From an uncultured Lachnospiraceae bacterium (GTDB lineage Bacteria > Bacillota > Clostridia > Lachnospirales > Lachnospiraceae): a DNA stretch of 64,000 nucleotides. Within the stretch, counting starts at the first letter, position 1; each line of letters starts with the position of its first letter. Below are positions 27,367-37,662 of the stretch, in pieces. Both the position numbers and the translations under genes were made by a program. The stretch lies in NCBI GenBank assembly GCA_946558465.1, contig CAMNTM010000003.1:62001-126000 (forward strand). Direction: 5' to 3'. Under the pieces are notes generated by a model. The model did not search any database, was not told the origin of the DNA, and saw nothing but the letters and a program-made list of their open reading frames with translations.

Positions 27367-27519
27367 TTAAGAATCCAGCTCATTCACTGTCTGCTGAGCG
27401 CGGGCCATCCCCCGCATACAGCCATTTCCAGTAACTTCTATTACCTCTCCCTCCTCGTATTCTACCTCAATCTCACATTGATTCCGGCATGCAGTACAGG
27501 TTATTTTAATCCTTTCCAT
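27367..27519 (-). CDS. Short DUF1667-like cysteine protein
   Basis: 50 aa with CTACRNQC near the start and TGNGCMRGMARAQQ later: the Cys pattern of DUF1667, a small domain usually found with the glycerol-3-phosphate oxidase/dehydrogenase (GlpA-GlpB type) genes, where it may bind a metal or Fe-S centre. The usual protein is near 120 aa, so this is a short form covering only the N-terminal cysteine part. The start at 27519 has AAGGGA upstream and leaves 41 bp after glpK; a longer frame to 27576 would overlap glpK without a site. No oxidoreductase partner lies nearby. Confidence 0.6.
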   Translation of the reverse strand: MERIKITCTACRNQCEIEVEYEEGEVIEVTGNGCMRGMARAQQTVNELDS

Positions 27520-27560
27520 CTCCGAATCCCTTCTTTCACTAAAATATACTAAAAATATAA

Positions 27561-29069
<1,509 letters not shown>

Positions 29070-29258
29070 TCAAACCTTTTATTCTCGGACTATCTGTTGA
29101 TTTTTATTGTACCATATATTTTTATATTATACAGCTAAAAGGGATACTTAAATTTTCTCTAAATTAGGTAATGATTTTTTCCATAATAAGGGATATACTA
29201 AATATAATGAACAAGAACAATTCAGATCTATACAAATATGAAAAGGAGATGTATAAAA

Positions 29259-29777
29259 TTGAACGAAGTATTAAATAACATTTACACAAGAAGAAGCATC
29301 CGAAAATTTAAAGACCAGACCATACCGGCGGATTTAATCAGCGAGGTTGTAAAAGCTGGAACATACGCTCCAAGCGGGAAAAATATGCAGACCTTCCGTT
29401 TTTTTGTTATGCAGAACGCTGATTCCATCCTTGCACTCCAGGATGTTGTAGGAAAAGGCATGGAGAATCCTTCCTATACCTTCTACGGAACAAAAGCACT
29501 CATTATCGTCGCATGCAGTAAGGAAGACGTAAATGGCGTGGAGGACGGCTCCTGCGCACTTGAAAACATGATGCTTGCCGCACATTCTCTTGGACTAGGA
29601 AGCTGCTGGATTAACCAGCTTAAGTACTGCGGAGACAAACCAGAAGTTGCCGCTTACCTTGATAAAATCGGGCTTCCGGAGGGCCGCCGTGTAGTTGGTA
29701 TGCTGGCGCTTGGATACGCTGATGAGGACGGAACCTCTCACCCAAGGCAGGAAGGGCTTGTAACCTATTTAGATTAA
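29259..29777 (+). CDS. Nitroreductase-family FMN oxidoreductase
   Basis: Small NAD(P)H-dependent flavoprotein fold. FMN-binding RRSIRKF near the N-terminus, APSGKNMQ, and ALENMMLAAHSLGLGSCWI in the middle are the family signatures; the C-terminal GYADED follows. The true start is probably the TTG at 29259, because AAAAGGAG lies 10 nt upstream of it and within the first codons of the longer frame beginning at 29238. The product is 172 aa. Physiological substrate is unknown. Encoded alone, immediately before tRNA-Arg. Confidence 0.88.
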   Translation: MNEVLNNIYTRRSIRKFKDQTIPADLISEVVKAGTYAPSGKNMQTFRFFVMQNADSILALQDVVGKGMENPSYTFYGTKALIIVACSKEDVNGVEDGSCALENMMLAAHSLGLGSCWINQLKYCGDKPEVAAYLDKIGLPEGRRVVGMLALGYADEDGTSHPRQEGLVTYLD

Positions 29778-29787
29778 AATTTTCTGA

Positions 29788-29816
29788 TTGACATTTTCTC
29801 CAATATACGCTATAAT
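29788..29816 (+). promoter_or_regulatory. Consensus promoter of tRNA-Arg
   Basis: TTGACA (29788-29793), 17-bp spacer, TATAAT (29811-29816): a perfect vegetative consensus, 33 bp before the tRNA. Confidence 0.85.
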
Positions 29817-29849
29817 TAGTTTTGCTTTGAAAAAGCGTCTATATTGGAT

Positions 29850-29923
29850 GTGGGCGTAGCTCAGCTGGATAGAGCGTCTGGCTACGGACCAGAAGGTCGG
29901 GGGTTCGAATCCTCTCGCCCACG
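29850..29923 (+). tRNA. tRNA-Arg (anticodon ACG)
   Basis: The acceptor GTGGGCG (29850-29856) pairs with CGCCCAC (29916-29922); the discriminator is G. D arm with AGCTCAGCTGGATAGAGC, anticodon stem TCTGG/CCAGA with loop CTACGGA, T-loop GGTTCGAATCC. Anticodon ACG is normally edited to ICG by TadA. 74 nt, no encoded CCA. Confidence 0.96.
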
Positions 29924-29926
29924 TAT

Positions 29927-29963
29927 AAAAGTACTCCTGAAAATCGGAGTACTTTTTATTTTT
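29927..29963 (+). terminator. Terminator of tRNA-Arg
   Basis: AAAAGTACTCC, loop TGAAAATC, GGAGTACTTTTTATTTTT: a 10-11-bp stem and long T tract. Confidence 0.88.
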
Positions 29964-29966
29964 TTC

Positions 29967-29995
29967 TTGACATAAGTATGAAATCGGACTAGACT
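29967..29995 (+). promoter_or_regulatory. Promoter of the MarR-MATE operon
   Basis: TTGACA (29967-29972), 17-bp spacer, TAGACT (29990-29995). The spacer is covered by the first copy of a repeated motif that is a likely repressor site. Confidence 0.7.
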
Positions 29996-30030
29996 AATCT
30001 GTGACTATATAAGTACAAAATCAGACTTAT
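29972..30030 (+). promoter_or_regulatory. Two-copy operator-like repeat upstream of the MarR gene
   Basis: Two 19-bp direct copies, ATAAGTATGAAATCGGACT (29972-29990) and ATAAGTACAAAATCAGACT (30009-30027), match at 16 of 19 positions, 37 bp apart. The second continues to TAT, giving inverted arms ATAAGT...ACTTAT around a 10-bp core. One copy lies between -35 and -10, the other just ahead of the ribosome site. This is what autorepression by the adjacent MarR protein would require. Confidence 0.55.
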
Positions 30031-30044
30031 GGAGGAGGCTGAAT

Positions 30045-30485
30045 ATGGATTTCCCAATTGGACAGAAATTAAAGGAGTACAACCGCATTTACAAAGAAAT
30101 GGATAATCTCTACCATGACATTGCCCGGAAATTGAAGCTGTCCGACAGTGCCTTTGACATTTTATATTCCATCTGCGAACTTGGGGACGGCTGTCTTCAA
30201 AAAGACATCTGCAGTATTTCATTTATCAGCAAACAAACCATCAATTCCTCTATCCGCAATCTGGAAAAGGAAGGCTATCTCCACTTAAAACACGGCAGAG
30301 GCCGGACAATGCACATCCTTCTCACTGATGCAGGAAAAGAGCTTATACGGCAGAAAATATTTCCTGTTTTAGAAATCGAAAACCAAACCTTTGACGATAT
30401 GTCTGAATCCGAAAGCGCAGAGCTTCTGCGTCTCAGCCGGAAATATATGTCTATACTTAGAAAAAACATAGGTCTGCTTTCATAA
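30045..30485 (+). CDS. MarR-family transcriptional regulator
   Basis: Winged-helix dimer typical of ligand-responsive repressors. The recognition region LQKDICSISFISKQTINSSI and wing YLHLKHGRGRTMHILLTDAG are clear; flanking helices are for dimerisation. The 146-aa length is normal. GGAGGAGG lies upstream. It is followed after 21 bp by a MATE exporter, so it probably represses its own promoter and the pump until a toxic ligand binds. Confidence 0.92.
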   Translation: MDFPIGQKLKEYNRIYKEMDNLYHDIARKLKLSDSAFDILYSICELGDGCLQKDICSISFISKQTINSSIRNLEKEGYLHLKHGRGRTMHILLTDAGKELIRQKIFPVLEIENQTFDDMSESESAELLRLSRKYMSILRKNIGLLS

Positions 30486-30506
30486 TACCTTCGGAGGTGC
30501 TTAAAT

Positions 30507-31838
30507 ATGAAAATTCAGCTGTCAGAACATTTTACATATAGAAAATTATTACGTTTTGTATTTCCTTCTATTATTATGATGATATTTACTTCTATCTACG
30601 GTGTTGTAGATGGTCTGTTTGTTTCTAATTATGTCGGCAAAACTGCATTTGCCGCAATCAATCTTATTATGCCTTTCATCATGGGCCTGAGTGCCGTCGG
30701 CTTTATGATCGGCACCGGCGGAAGCGCTATCGTCTCTAAGACGCTGGGGGAGGGGAAAAAAGAAAAAGCAAATGAATATTTTTCCATGCTTGTCTATGCG
30801 ACCGCCATTGGAGGACTAATTTTTGCCGGCATAGGGCTGCTTCTGATACGCCCGGCCAGCATCGCTCTTGGCGCATCCGGAGAATTAATCGACAATTGCG
30901 TGCTGTACGGCAGAATTACTTTCCTCTCTTTGATGCCCTTTATGCTCCAGAATGTATTCCAGAGCTTCTTTGTAACTGCCGAAAAACCTAAACTGGGACT
31001 CTATGTTGCAATCTGCGCCGGTATCACAAACATGGTTCTGGATTTTTTGTTTATTGCTGTGTTTCAATGGGGTCTGGCCGGCGCCGCCATTGCCACCTCA
31101 TTAAGTGAATGTGTCGGCGGTCTGTTTCCTGTGGTTTATTTTTCGCGCAAAAATACCAGCCTTCTCAGGCTGGTAAAGGCACGTCTAGATAAAAGAATAT
31201 TGCTGAAAACCTGCACCAACGGCTCTTCCGAGCTTATGACTAACCTCTCCATGTCCATAGTGAATGCTCTTTATAACCTTCAGCTGCTGAAATTTGCCGG
31301 AGAAAACGGTGTAGCTGCATATGGAACAATTATGTATGTGAATTTCATCTTCGCCTCAATTTTCTTCGGATATTCCATCGGGAGTGCCCCGATTATCGGC
31401 TATCACTATGGCGCCGGAAATCACTCAGAGCTTAAAAACCTATTCCGCATGAGTCTGACCCTCATCGGTATCTGGGGTATATCGCTGCTGCTCATCGCTG
31501 AAACAGCAGCTCCTTCCCTAGCCTCCATCTTCGTCGGCTACGATGCACTTTTGTTTTCCATAACCCGCCGGGCCCTGCGTCTATATGCACTCACCTTCCT
31601 GGTCAACGGCTTCAACATCTTCGGCTCCTCTTTTTTCACTGCCCTCAGCAATGGAGCCGTATCTGCAGCGATTTCTTTTCTTCGGACTCTTGTATTTCAG
31701 GCATCTGTTATCCTGATTCTTCCGATATTTCTGGGCATCGACGGTATCTGGCTGGCCGCAGCAACAGCTGATGCCCTTACACTGATTGTAACAATTACAT
31801 TCTTCGTAAAAAACCGTACCAGGTATCACTACGCATAA
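30507..31838 (+). CDS. MATE-family multidrug/metabolite efflux transporter
   Basis: Twelve predicted membrane helices over 443 aa in two homologous halves, each with the MATE pattern (IIMMIFTSIYGVVDGLFVSN in the first half; LMTNLSMSIVNALYNLQLL in the second). It should export cationic or hydrophobic compounds using a Na+ or H+ gradient. Second gene of the MarR operon. It ends 8 bp from the convergent ABC permease. Substrate unknown. Confidence 0.92.
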   Translation: MKIQLSEHFTYRKLLRFVFPSIIMMIFTSIYGVVDGLFVSNYVGKTAFAAINLIMPFIMGLSAVGFMIGTGGSAIVSKTLGEGKKEKANEYFSMLVYATAIGGLIFAGIGLLLIRPASIALGASGELIDNCVLYGRITFLSLMPFMLQNVFQSFFVTAEKPKLGLYVAICAGITNMVLDFLFIAVFQWGLAGAAIATSLSECVGGLFPVVYFSRKNTSLLRLVKARLDKRILLKTCTNGSSELMTNLSMSIVNALYNLQLLKFAGENGVAAYGTIMYVNFIFASIFFGYSIGSAPIIGYHYGAGNHSELKNLFRMSLTLIGIWGISLLLIAETAAPSLASIFVGYDALLFSITRRALRLYALTFLVNGFNIFGSSFFTALSNGAVSAAISFLRTLVFQASVILILPIFLGIDGIWLAAATADALTLIVTITFFVKNRTRYHYA

Positions 31839-31846
31839 CGGATATA

Positions 31847-32569
31847 CTAATTATCCACTCCCTTTTTCCTGTACATCAACGCAAATACTGCTGTTGCTGC
31901 TGCTGACCACAAAAGCAGTACAGCTATACTAAAAAACAGCCCTGCAGAGGCAAAGCTTTTATCCACTTGAGAAAAAAACAAGTTGGAGACAGCCTCTGTA
32001 GGAGTACATTTTGCAATCTTCTCTATTGTCTCATTCACAGCACTCAGTACAGACGGAAGAAACAATATCAGCATCGCCGGCACCTGATATACTCCGGCGC
32101 TCATCTGATCTCTGGCCATAATTCCGATCACGCCCCCAATCATAACCATTGACACGCTTCCTAAAAAATTAAATATCATAAAACCCGGAAAATACTTCAT
32201 ATCCATGCCTACAATCAAATAAATCAATGCATCTGACACTACAAGAAAGGTAACCGGAACCAACATTTTAGATATAAAAAATTCCAGCCCGCTCACATTA
32301 GACAGCATCAATGTCCGCATCGTGTTCTTTTCCTTCTCCTCTGCCACTGTAGTAGAGATAATCATCAAAGGCACCATGCCAAGATTGAACACCATACCCA
32401 GCTTAATCAAAAATTCCTCCGGCATATGCATATTGCCAAAGGTCATATTTTTATACAAAAGTATAAATAATACCGGTATCAGGCAGCCGATAAGCACAGA
32501 AGAATTTTTGAATAAATCTTTAAAATCTTTTATATATAATGTCTTAATCTTTCTTCCTGATATATTCAT
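31847..32569 (-). CDS. ABC exporter permease (ABC-2 type)
   Basis: About 240 aa with six membrane helices; MVPLMIISTTVAEEKEKNTMRTLML is the characteristic ABC-2 segment linking an amphipathic helix to the next span. The start at 32569 follows GGGAGGG and its A is shared with the stop of the ATPase gene (TAATG), so translation is coupled. A longer frame to 32641 has no ribosome site. With the ATPase it makes a two-gene exporter of unknown substrate. Confidence 0.9.
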   Translation of the reverse strand: MNISGRKIKTLYIKDFKDLFKNSSVLIGCLIPVLFILLYKNMTFGNMHMPEEFLIKLGMVFNLGMVPLMIISTTVAEEKEKNTMRTLMLSNVSGLEFFISKMLVPVTFLVVSDALIYLIVGMDMKYFPGFMIFNFLGSVSMVMIGGVIGIMARDQMSAGVYQVPAMLILFLPSVLSAVNETIEKIAKCTPTEAVSNLFFSQVDKSFASAGLFFSIAVLLLWSAAATAVFALMYRKKGVDN

Positions 32570-33411
32570 TAAAATTCCCTCCCTGTCAGCTGTAAAAATA
32601 TTTCCTCCAGATTCGGCTCCTGAGAATGCACGGTAAGACAATCTCCAGCCGCAATCAGCTCCTGAATTTTCTTTGCCCCTTCTTCGTTCTTAGACACAGT
32701 TATTGTTTTCTTTTCCTTTGTCAATATCTCAATCTCGTCCCTGGCAAATTCAAGCTTCAGATCCTGAGGCGCCCCGCAGGCAATCAGACGTCCCCTGTCA
32801 ATAATCCCAACTCTATAGCAGAGCTTGTCTGCCTCTTCCATATTATGTGTCGTAAGAAAAATCGTCGTTCCACTCTGGTTCAAATCCCGGAGAAGCTTAT
32901 GAATTTCCAGTGTTACCGCCGGATCCAAACCACTGGTAGGCTCATCAAGGAACAAAAGCTCCGGCTTATGAATCACTGCCGCCGCAAGGATTGCCCTCTG
33001 CTTCATGCCCCTGGAACATTTTTTGAAAGGACGCTTCTTCTGCTCGTATAAACCAACTCTTTTTAAAATCTCTTCTACCGCTCCTTTTCCCACATTACGG
33101 ATTTCGGCGAAGAACTTAAGATTCTCTTCAATACTCATACGCTCATATAACGCACTTGTATCTGACAAAATTCCGATTCTGTCATAGTCATCTCTGACCA
33201 CCTGCTCAATCGGCTTGTTGAACAGCATAATCTCTCCGCTTTCACGATTAAGCTGTTTTGTCAGAATTTTAATTGTTGTTGTTTTCCCGGCTCCGCTTGG
33301 TCCTAGAAATCCAAAGATTTCTCCTTTTTTTACTTCTAAGGTAAGATTCTGAATCGCAAAATCCGAATCCAGCCTGAGACAGACCTCCTTAAGCTGCATT
33401 AAATTTTCCAT
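32569..33411 (-). CDS. ABC transporter ATP-binding protein
   Basis: Drives the adjacent permease. Walker A GPSGAGKTTT, signature CSRGMKQR (variant of LSGGQ common in ABC-2 exporters), Walker B ELLFLDEPTSGLDP and H-loop TTHNMEEA are intact. A C-terminal extension of about 70 aa follows the nucleotide-binding domain. The start at 33411 follows AAAGGAGG; the frame reaching 33444 has no site. It shares TAATG with the permease start. Confidence 0.93.
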   Translation of the reverse strand: MENLMQLKEVCLRLDSDFAIQNLTLEVKKGEIFGFLGPSGAGKTTTIKILTKQLNRESGEIMLFNKPIEQVVRDDYDRIGILSDTSALYERMSIEENLKFFAEIRNVGKGAVEEILKRVGLYEQKKRPFKKCSRGMKQRAILAAAVIHKPELLFLDEPTSGLDPAVTLEIHKLLRDLNQSGTTIFLTTHNMEEADKLCYRVGIIDRGRLIACGAPQDLKLEFARDEIEILTKEKKTITVSKNEEGAKKIQELIAAGDCLTVHSQEPNLEEIFLQLTGREF

Positions 33412-33508
33412 TGTCTGTCTTCCTCCTTTCTTCTGTCCTGTCAATTATACCCCCTCCCAGGAATAAATTACAATCTATATGGCTGAATTGTCACAAAAGT
33501 CCCCTCTA

Positions 33509-34144
33509 TTAAACCCCGTTTTTAGCACAAATATCATACAAACAGCATTTATCACAGTACGGCTTTGTTCTCGCCGTACAGATATCACGCCCATGATAAA
33601 CCAGACGGTGGCAAAAATCGCTCCCCTCCTCTGGCGGAACAATCTTCCACAGAGCCATCTCTACCTTCTTAGGCTCCTTCATGTCATTTACAAGCCCAAT
33701 CCGGTTACTTAACCGAATACAATGTGTATCTGTCACGATGGCAGGCTTTCCAAATACATCACCCATAATCAGATTCGCGCTCTTTCTTCCTACTCCGGGA
33801 AGCTTAAGCAAAGCATCAAAATTATCCGGAACCTTTCCGGCATACTCATCTCTTAAGATTTTCATACAGGCGCTGATATCCCTGGCCTTACTTTTTCCAA
33901 GCCCGCAGGGTTTTACAATTTTTTCTATCTCCTCAGGTTCGGCCTCGGCCAGCGCATTTATATCCGGATATCTTTCATACAGCTCTTCCACCACCACATT
34001 TACACGCGCATCTGTGCACTGTGCCGCTAAGCGTACACTGACCAGAAGCTTCCATGCCTGGTCATAATCCAGAGTACAGCCTGCATCCGGATATTCTTTT
34101 TTTAGTCTTTCAATTACTTCTATTGCCAAATCTTTCTTTCTCAT
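33509..34144 (-). CDS. nth: Endonuclease III (DNA glycosylase/AP lyase)
   Basis: Removes oxidised pyrimidines and nicks at the abasic site. The helix-hairpin-helix LPGVGRKSANLI supplies the catalytic Lys, and IVTDTHCIRLSNR supplies the catalytic Asp. The C-terminal [4Fe-4S] ligands read C-x7-C-x2-C-x5-C (from DICTARTKPYCDKCC), one residue longer in the first interval than the E. coli C-x6 spacing. 211 aa. AAAGGAG upstream. The only gene before it on this strand is a doubtful 62-codon ORF. Confidence 0.95.
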   Translation of the reverse strand: MRKKDLAIEVIERLKKEYPDAGCTLDYDQAWKLLVSVRLAAQCTDARVNVVVEELYERYPDINALAEAEPEEIEKIVKPCGLGKSKARDISACMKILRDEYAGKVPDNFDALLKLPGVGRKSANLIMGDVFGKPAIVTDTHCIRLSNRIGLVNDMKEPKKVEMALWKIVPPEEGSDFCHRLVYHGRDICTARTKPYCDKCCLYDICAKNGV

Positions 34145-34185
34145 TGATCCTGCTCCTTTATCTAGTGTACCTCATCTTTTTGCAT

Positions 34186-34374
34186 CTACCAGGATATTCT
34201 ATCATCTTTCCCCGAATAAATATAGCTTTTTTTCACTTCACTGTAACCCATAGCTCTTGTATCATCATCATCATATGCTTCTGCGAGCTCCGGTATCATG
34301 TACTCCTGTATTTTGCAGGCCGTATTTTCTTTTTGTTTAAATATTGCAGTCATTCTCTCTTCTTTACATTTCAT
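34186..34374 (-). CDS. Small hypothetical protein
   Basis: 62 codons upstream of nth on the same strand (42-bp gap). A GAGGGG site lies 8 nt before the ATG. The product is charged, with an acidic stretch AEAYDDDDTRAM and a Tyr/Lys/Asp tail; no family recognised. It could be a short real gene, a leader, or chance. The remaining 34375-34609 shows no further feature. Confidence 0.35.
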   Translation of the reverse strand: MKCKEERMTAIFKQKENTACKIQEYMIPELAEAYDDDDTRAMGYSEVKKSYIYSGKDDRISW

Positions 34375-34609
34375 GTAAAATGCCCCTCACGCCACATATA
34401 GTCCTTTAATACAAACTATGCAGCATAAGGAGCTTCTGCTAATTTATTCGCTCCGTCTATTTACTCTGTCAGCTGATAATCCGTCAGCATAATAACTGTC
34501 TAGAAATACCCTTAATAAATTTTTAATAAAACACCTATACCTATCTTAATCTTAAATTATTATAATAACACAGGGTATAACAAGACAAACATGTAAGGAG
34601 ACTGCTGCC

Positions 34610-35110
34610 ATGAAAAAACAACAGAAAATAACTTTATCGCTTTTTATCATTTATCTAATTATTTTAACCTGGATTATCCTGTTTAAGATGCATCTTCCCA
34701 CTGATATATTTCCTCATACGCGAAGTATCAATTTAATTCCGTTTTCGGAATCTATGATTGTTAATGGACGTATAGCATGGAACGAAATTATATATAATAT
34801 TGCTGCATTTATCCCTGTGGGAATTTATCTGGGCATGCTGAAAGAAAATCAACCCGTTATGAAAAAGCTTCTGCCCGTTATCGGAATTACTGCATCCTAT
34901 GAAATAGGCCAGTACATCCTCGCCGTGGGGGCTTCGGATATTACAGATATTATCAACAACACGATTGGCGGCGCTGTCGGGCTTCTTATCTTTTTTCTTC
35001 TTTCAAAGCTGTGGAAGGATAAGACCTGCAAAATCTTAACCGCAGCCGCAGCGGTATGTACCGTTCTGCTGGCTGTATTCCTGTCGGTTTTGATTATGGC
35101 AAATTATTAG
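34610..35110 (+). CDS. VanZ-like membrane protein
   Basis: Four predicted helices over 166 aa with VanZ-family features: NLIPF followed by an amphipathic segment, IIYNIAAFIPVGIYLG and the conserved EIGQYILAVGASDITDIINNTIGG near residue 105. VanZ relatives influence teicoplanin susceptibility in some enterococci; the chromosomal homologues in Clostridia are mostly uncharacterised. There is no vancomycin-resistance gene nearby. An AAGGAG site precedes the ATG. Confidence 0.85.
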   Translation: MKKQQKITLSLFIIYLIILTWIILFKMHLPTDIFPHTRSINLIPFSESMIVNGRIAWNEIIYNIAAFIPVGIYLGMLKENQPVMKKLLPVIGITASYEIGQYILAVGASDITDIINNTIGGAVGLLIFFLLSKLWKDKTCKILTAAAAVCTVLLAVFLSVLIMANY

Positions 35111-35449
35111 GAAAGATTACTATAAATTGTCAGCCAATATTTTCTGCCTACAAAAATAAAAACATATGACAAATGCAGAAATTTCTTTAGAAAAAACTGT
35201 CCACGAACTGTCCGAGATTTGACCGAGAGGTGTTTCGGACAAACGCTATAAACAGCGAAAACCCGCTTACCTTGCGGCTTGCGGGTCTCCGTTGTTGTTA
35301 TAGTTATCTAAAGGAATGAGAGTAAAGTGCTGCACCTTTGCAGATGCATTACTTTTATGAGGGGGAGATAGTTGATGTCTCTTCAACTATCTGACTTTAG
35401 TATACAGGTAAATTGTGTCCGAAGTATGTTGATTCTCTTAAACAAATCG
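35111..35449. other. Gene-free interval with several hairpins
   Basis: No coding frame is supported. Hairpins in order: TGTCCGA/TCGGACA (35209-35241); ACCCGC/GCGGGT (35261-35286); an imperfect GTAA..TGC/GCA..TTAC stem around 35331-35352; and AGATAGTTGA/TCAACTATCT with a 7-nt loop (35366-35392). The GC-richer block 35205-35300 differs from the AT-rich flanks. It could be a structured RNA, a mobile-element relic or an attachment-region remnant; the sequence does not decide. Confidence 0.4.
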
Positions 35450-35480
35450 AAAATTTCTTAAAACAGTCTTAAGAAATTTT
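35450..35480. terminator. Hairpin at the 3' end of the potassium-uptake operon
   Basis: AAAATTTCTTAA, loop AACAGTC, TTAAGAAATTTT: a perfect 12-bp inverted repeat whose edge overlaps the stop codon of the trkA/ktrA gene (35479-35481). AT-only stem, so moderate strength; may terminate in both directions. Confidence 0.6.
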
Positions 35481-36126
35481 AAATATGGAAACATTTCTGG
35501 ACAGCCTTCGACCTTCCCAGAACAAGAATAGATTTCTCTTTACTTAGAATCATCCCCGGAACAACCTCCAAATTCAATTTTCCATTTTCTCTAACACCTA
35601 AAATATTGATACCATACTTTTTCCGTATATCCAGCTGAACAATTGTTTTTCCATCCCAGTACTCAGGAACAGACAGCTCAAAAATCGAACAGTCTCTATC
35701 CAATTCAATATAATCCAGAATATGATCCGACATACAGCGAATTGCCGTCCATGCTGCCAGCTGTTTTTCCGGATATACTACTTCATCAGCCCCGTTTCGA
35801 AGCAGAAATTTCTCTTGTATCCCCTTTGATGCTCTTGCAATTACCTTCTTCGCACCAAGCTCCTTAAGCGTCGAGGCCGTGACCAGTGAGTCTTGAAAAT
35901 TATCACCGATAGCCACAATGCAAACGTCAAAATTACGAATTCCCAGCGAGGAAAGAAACTCCTCATTTGTACTGTCCCCAATCTGCACATTTGTCACAAA
36001 AGATAATGCATCGTCCACTCTTTCTTCACTGCTGTCTACAGCCAGCACCTGATAGTTTAAATCATTCAGCTTCATTGCAATGTGCCTTCCAAATCTTCCA
36101 AGTCCAATTAGTAATACAGATTTCAT
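35479..36126 (-). CDS. ktrA: Potassium-uptake regulatory subunit (TrkA/KtrA)
   Basis: Cytoplasmic gating subunit of a K+ channel-like transporter. The N-terminal Rossmann RCK domain has LLIGLGRFGRHIA and AVDSSEERV (NAD(H)/ATP binding); the C-terminal RCK-C domain begins near residue 135. The start at 36126 uses AAGGAGG 5-6 nt upstream; the longer frame begins at a TTG with no site. The product is 215 aa. It follows the membrane subunit by 10 bp. Confidence 0.93.
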   Translation of the reverse strand: MKSVLLIGLGRFGRHIAMKLNDLNYQVLAVDSSEERVDDALSFVTNVQIGDSTNEEFLSSLGIRNFDVCIVAIGDNFQDSLVTASTLKELGAKKVIARASKGIQEKFLLRNGADEVVYPEKQLAAWTAIRCMSDHILDYIELDRDCSIFELSVPEYWDGKTIVQLDIRKKYGINILGVRENGKLNLEVVPGMILSKEKSILVLGRSKAVQKCFHI

Positions 36127-36136
36127 AATACCCTCC

Positions 36137-37468
36137 TTATCCAACCGTCAGCTTTTCCTGCACAAATCTCACTGTATTATCTCGTTTCCTGCCAGATAGC
36201 GCCGCAAAAATCAAAGTTAGTCCTCCCACTCTTCCAATATACATCAGCAAAATTAAAATACCCTTAGATACAGTACTCAGCCCGGGCGTAATACCAAGCG
36301 TCAGACCTACCGTAGCCACGGCCGATGCCGTCTCATATAAGCATGTTAAAAGCGGAAGTCCTTCTATATAACTAAGTATACAGCCGCCGCTCAAAAAAAG
36401 TACCAAATACAATATTAAAATAGCTGCCGCATTCCGTACAGTATTTTCGTCTATCCTCCGTCCAAAAAAATGTGTATATTCCCTGTGACGGAAAACAGAG
36501 GCTGTCGTCAAAACTAAAACTGCAAAGGTTGTCGTTTTGATTCCTCCTGCAGTAGATCCGGGAGCACCTCCTATCAGCATCAGTAAAATCATAACTACAA
36601 GCCCATTTTCACTCATACAATTCAAATCTGCTGTATTAAACCCTGCTGTTCTCGTTGTAACTGACTGAAATAAGGATGACAAAATACGCTCTTTCAGCGG
36701 CATGCCGGTAAATTGAAAAACAAAAAAATACAATGCCGGAAATAAAATCAAAAGCAGGGCCGCTGTAAGAATGACCTTACTCTGCATTTGATATCTTCGA
36801 ATATGTTGTTTGTTCTTCCTTATATCATCCCATGTTATAAAACCAATACCGCCGATTACAATCAACGCCATAATCGTACAATTAACAGCGAGATTATCCG
36901 AAAAATATGTGAGAGACGAATACCTCTCTTTACTCCCCATCAGGTCAAATCCAGCATTGCAGAAAGCAGATATGGAATGAAATAATGCATACCAAATCCC
37001 CTTTTCTACTCCAAATTCTCTACAGAAAGACGGAGCTAAAAAAACAGCGCCTGCTAATTCAAAAAAAACTGTCATTTTAATAATAAATCTTGTCAATCTG
37101 ACAATACCTCCAACCTTATGCGCAGAGACAGCCTCCTGCATGGTACTGCGTTCCTTCAGACTGATTTTTCTTCCCGCTTTCATAAAAACTGCTGCCGCTG
37201 CCGTTACAACTCCCATGCCCCCAATCTGAATCAAAATCAGAATAACGGCCTGCCCGAAAGTCGTCCAATATTCAGCAGTATCATGGACAGCTAATCCAGT
37301 TACACAGACTGCAGAAACCGCCGTAAATAAGCCATCTATAGCTGCAGCTCCTCTCTCATCCCGTGTAGAAACAGGCATCATAAGAAGCAGGCCTCCAATT
37401 AAAATAACAGCCAAGAAGCCCAGGATAATAATCTGTGATGAAGACAGCCTATTCTCAATCCCTTCCAT
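36137..37468 (-). CDS. ktrB: Potassium transporter membrane subunit (TrkH/KtrB)
   Basis: K+ translocating subunit with four MPM repeats. The four filter segments are recognisable: AVSAVCVTGLAV, ISAFCNAGFDLMG, VTTRTAGFNTAD and ASAVATVGLTLG, each with the selectivity glycine. About 443 aa with many membrane helices. The start at 37468 follows CGGAGG by 8 nt. It forms an operon with the RCK subunit. Confidence 0.94.
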   Translation of the reverse strand: MEGIENRLSSSQIIILGFLAVILIGGLLLMMPVSTRDERGAAAIDGLFTAVSAVCVTGLAVHDTAEYWTTFGQAVILILIQIGGMGVVTAAAAVFMKAGRKISLKERSTMQEAVSAHKVGGIVRLTRFIIKMTVFFELAGAVFLAPSFCREFGVEKGIWYALFHSISAFCNAGFDLMGSKERYSSLTYFSDNLAVNCTIMALIVIGGIGFITWDDIRKNKQHIRRYQMQSKVILTAALLLILFPALYFFVFQFTGMPLKERILSSLFQSVTTRTAGFNTADLNCMSENGLVVMILLMLIGGAPGSTAGGIKTTTFAVLVLTTASVFRHREYTHFFGRRIDENTVRNAAAILILYLVLFLSGGCILSYIEGLPLLTCLYETASAVATVGLTLGITPGLSTVSKGILILLMYIGRVGGLTLIFAALSGRKRDNTVRFVQEKLTVG

Positions 37469-37630
37469 ACTCAAAACCTCCGTCCACATTTTCATTTTAT
37501 TTATGCCATAACAAACATGAAATATACATACAATGGCTCCTACAATAAAAATATATTAAAAACAAAAAATATTGACAAAATGAACAACCTATTATGACAG
37601 TTAACAAAACGATTTATATGGAAAGCTTAC

Positions 37631-37659
37631 TTGACATCCTTTGGCGCATGTGTTATCTT
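37631..37659 (+). promoter_or_regulatory. Promoter of the XRE-membrane protein pair
   Basis: TTGACA (37631-37636), 17-bp spacer ending TGTGT, and TATCTT (37654-37659). Confidence 0.65.
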
Positions 37660-37662
37660 GGA

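Noticed and set aside
35205..35400. Group II intron fragment or known riboswitch
   Set aside because: Hairpins are present but no intron domain V, reverse transcriptase frame or recognisable aptamer core was found.
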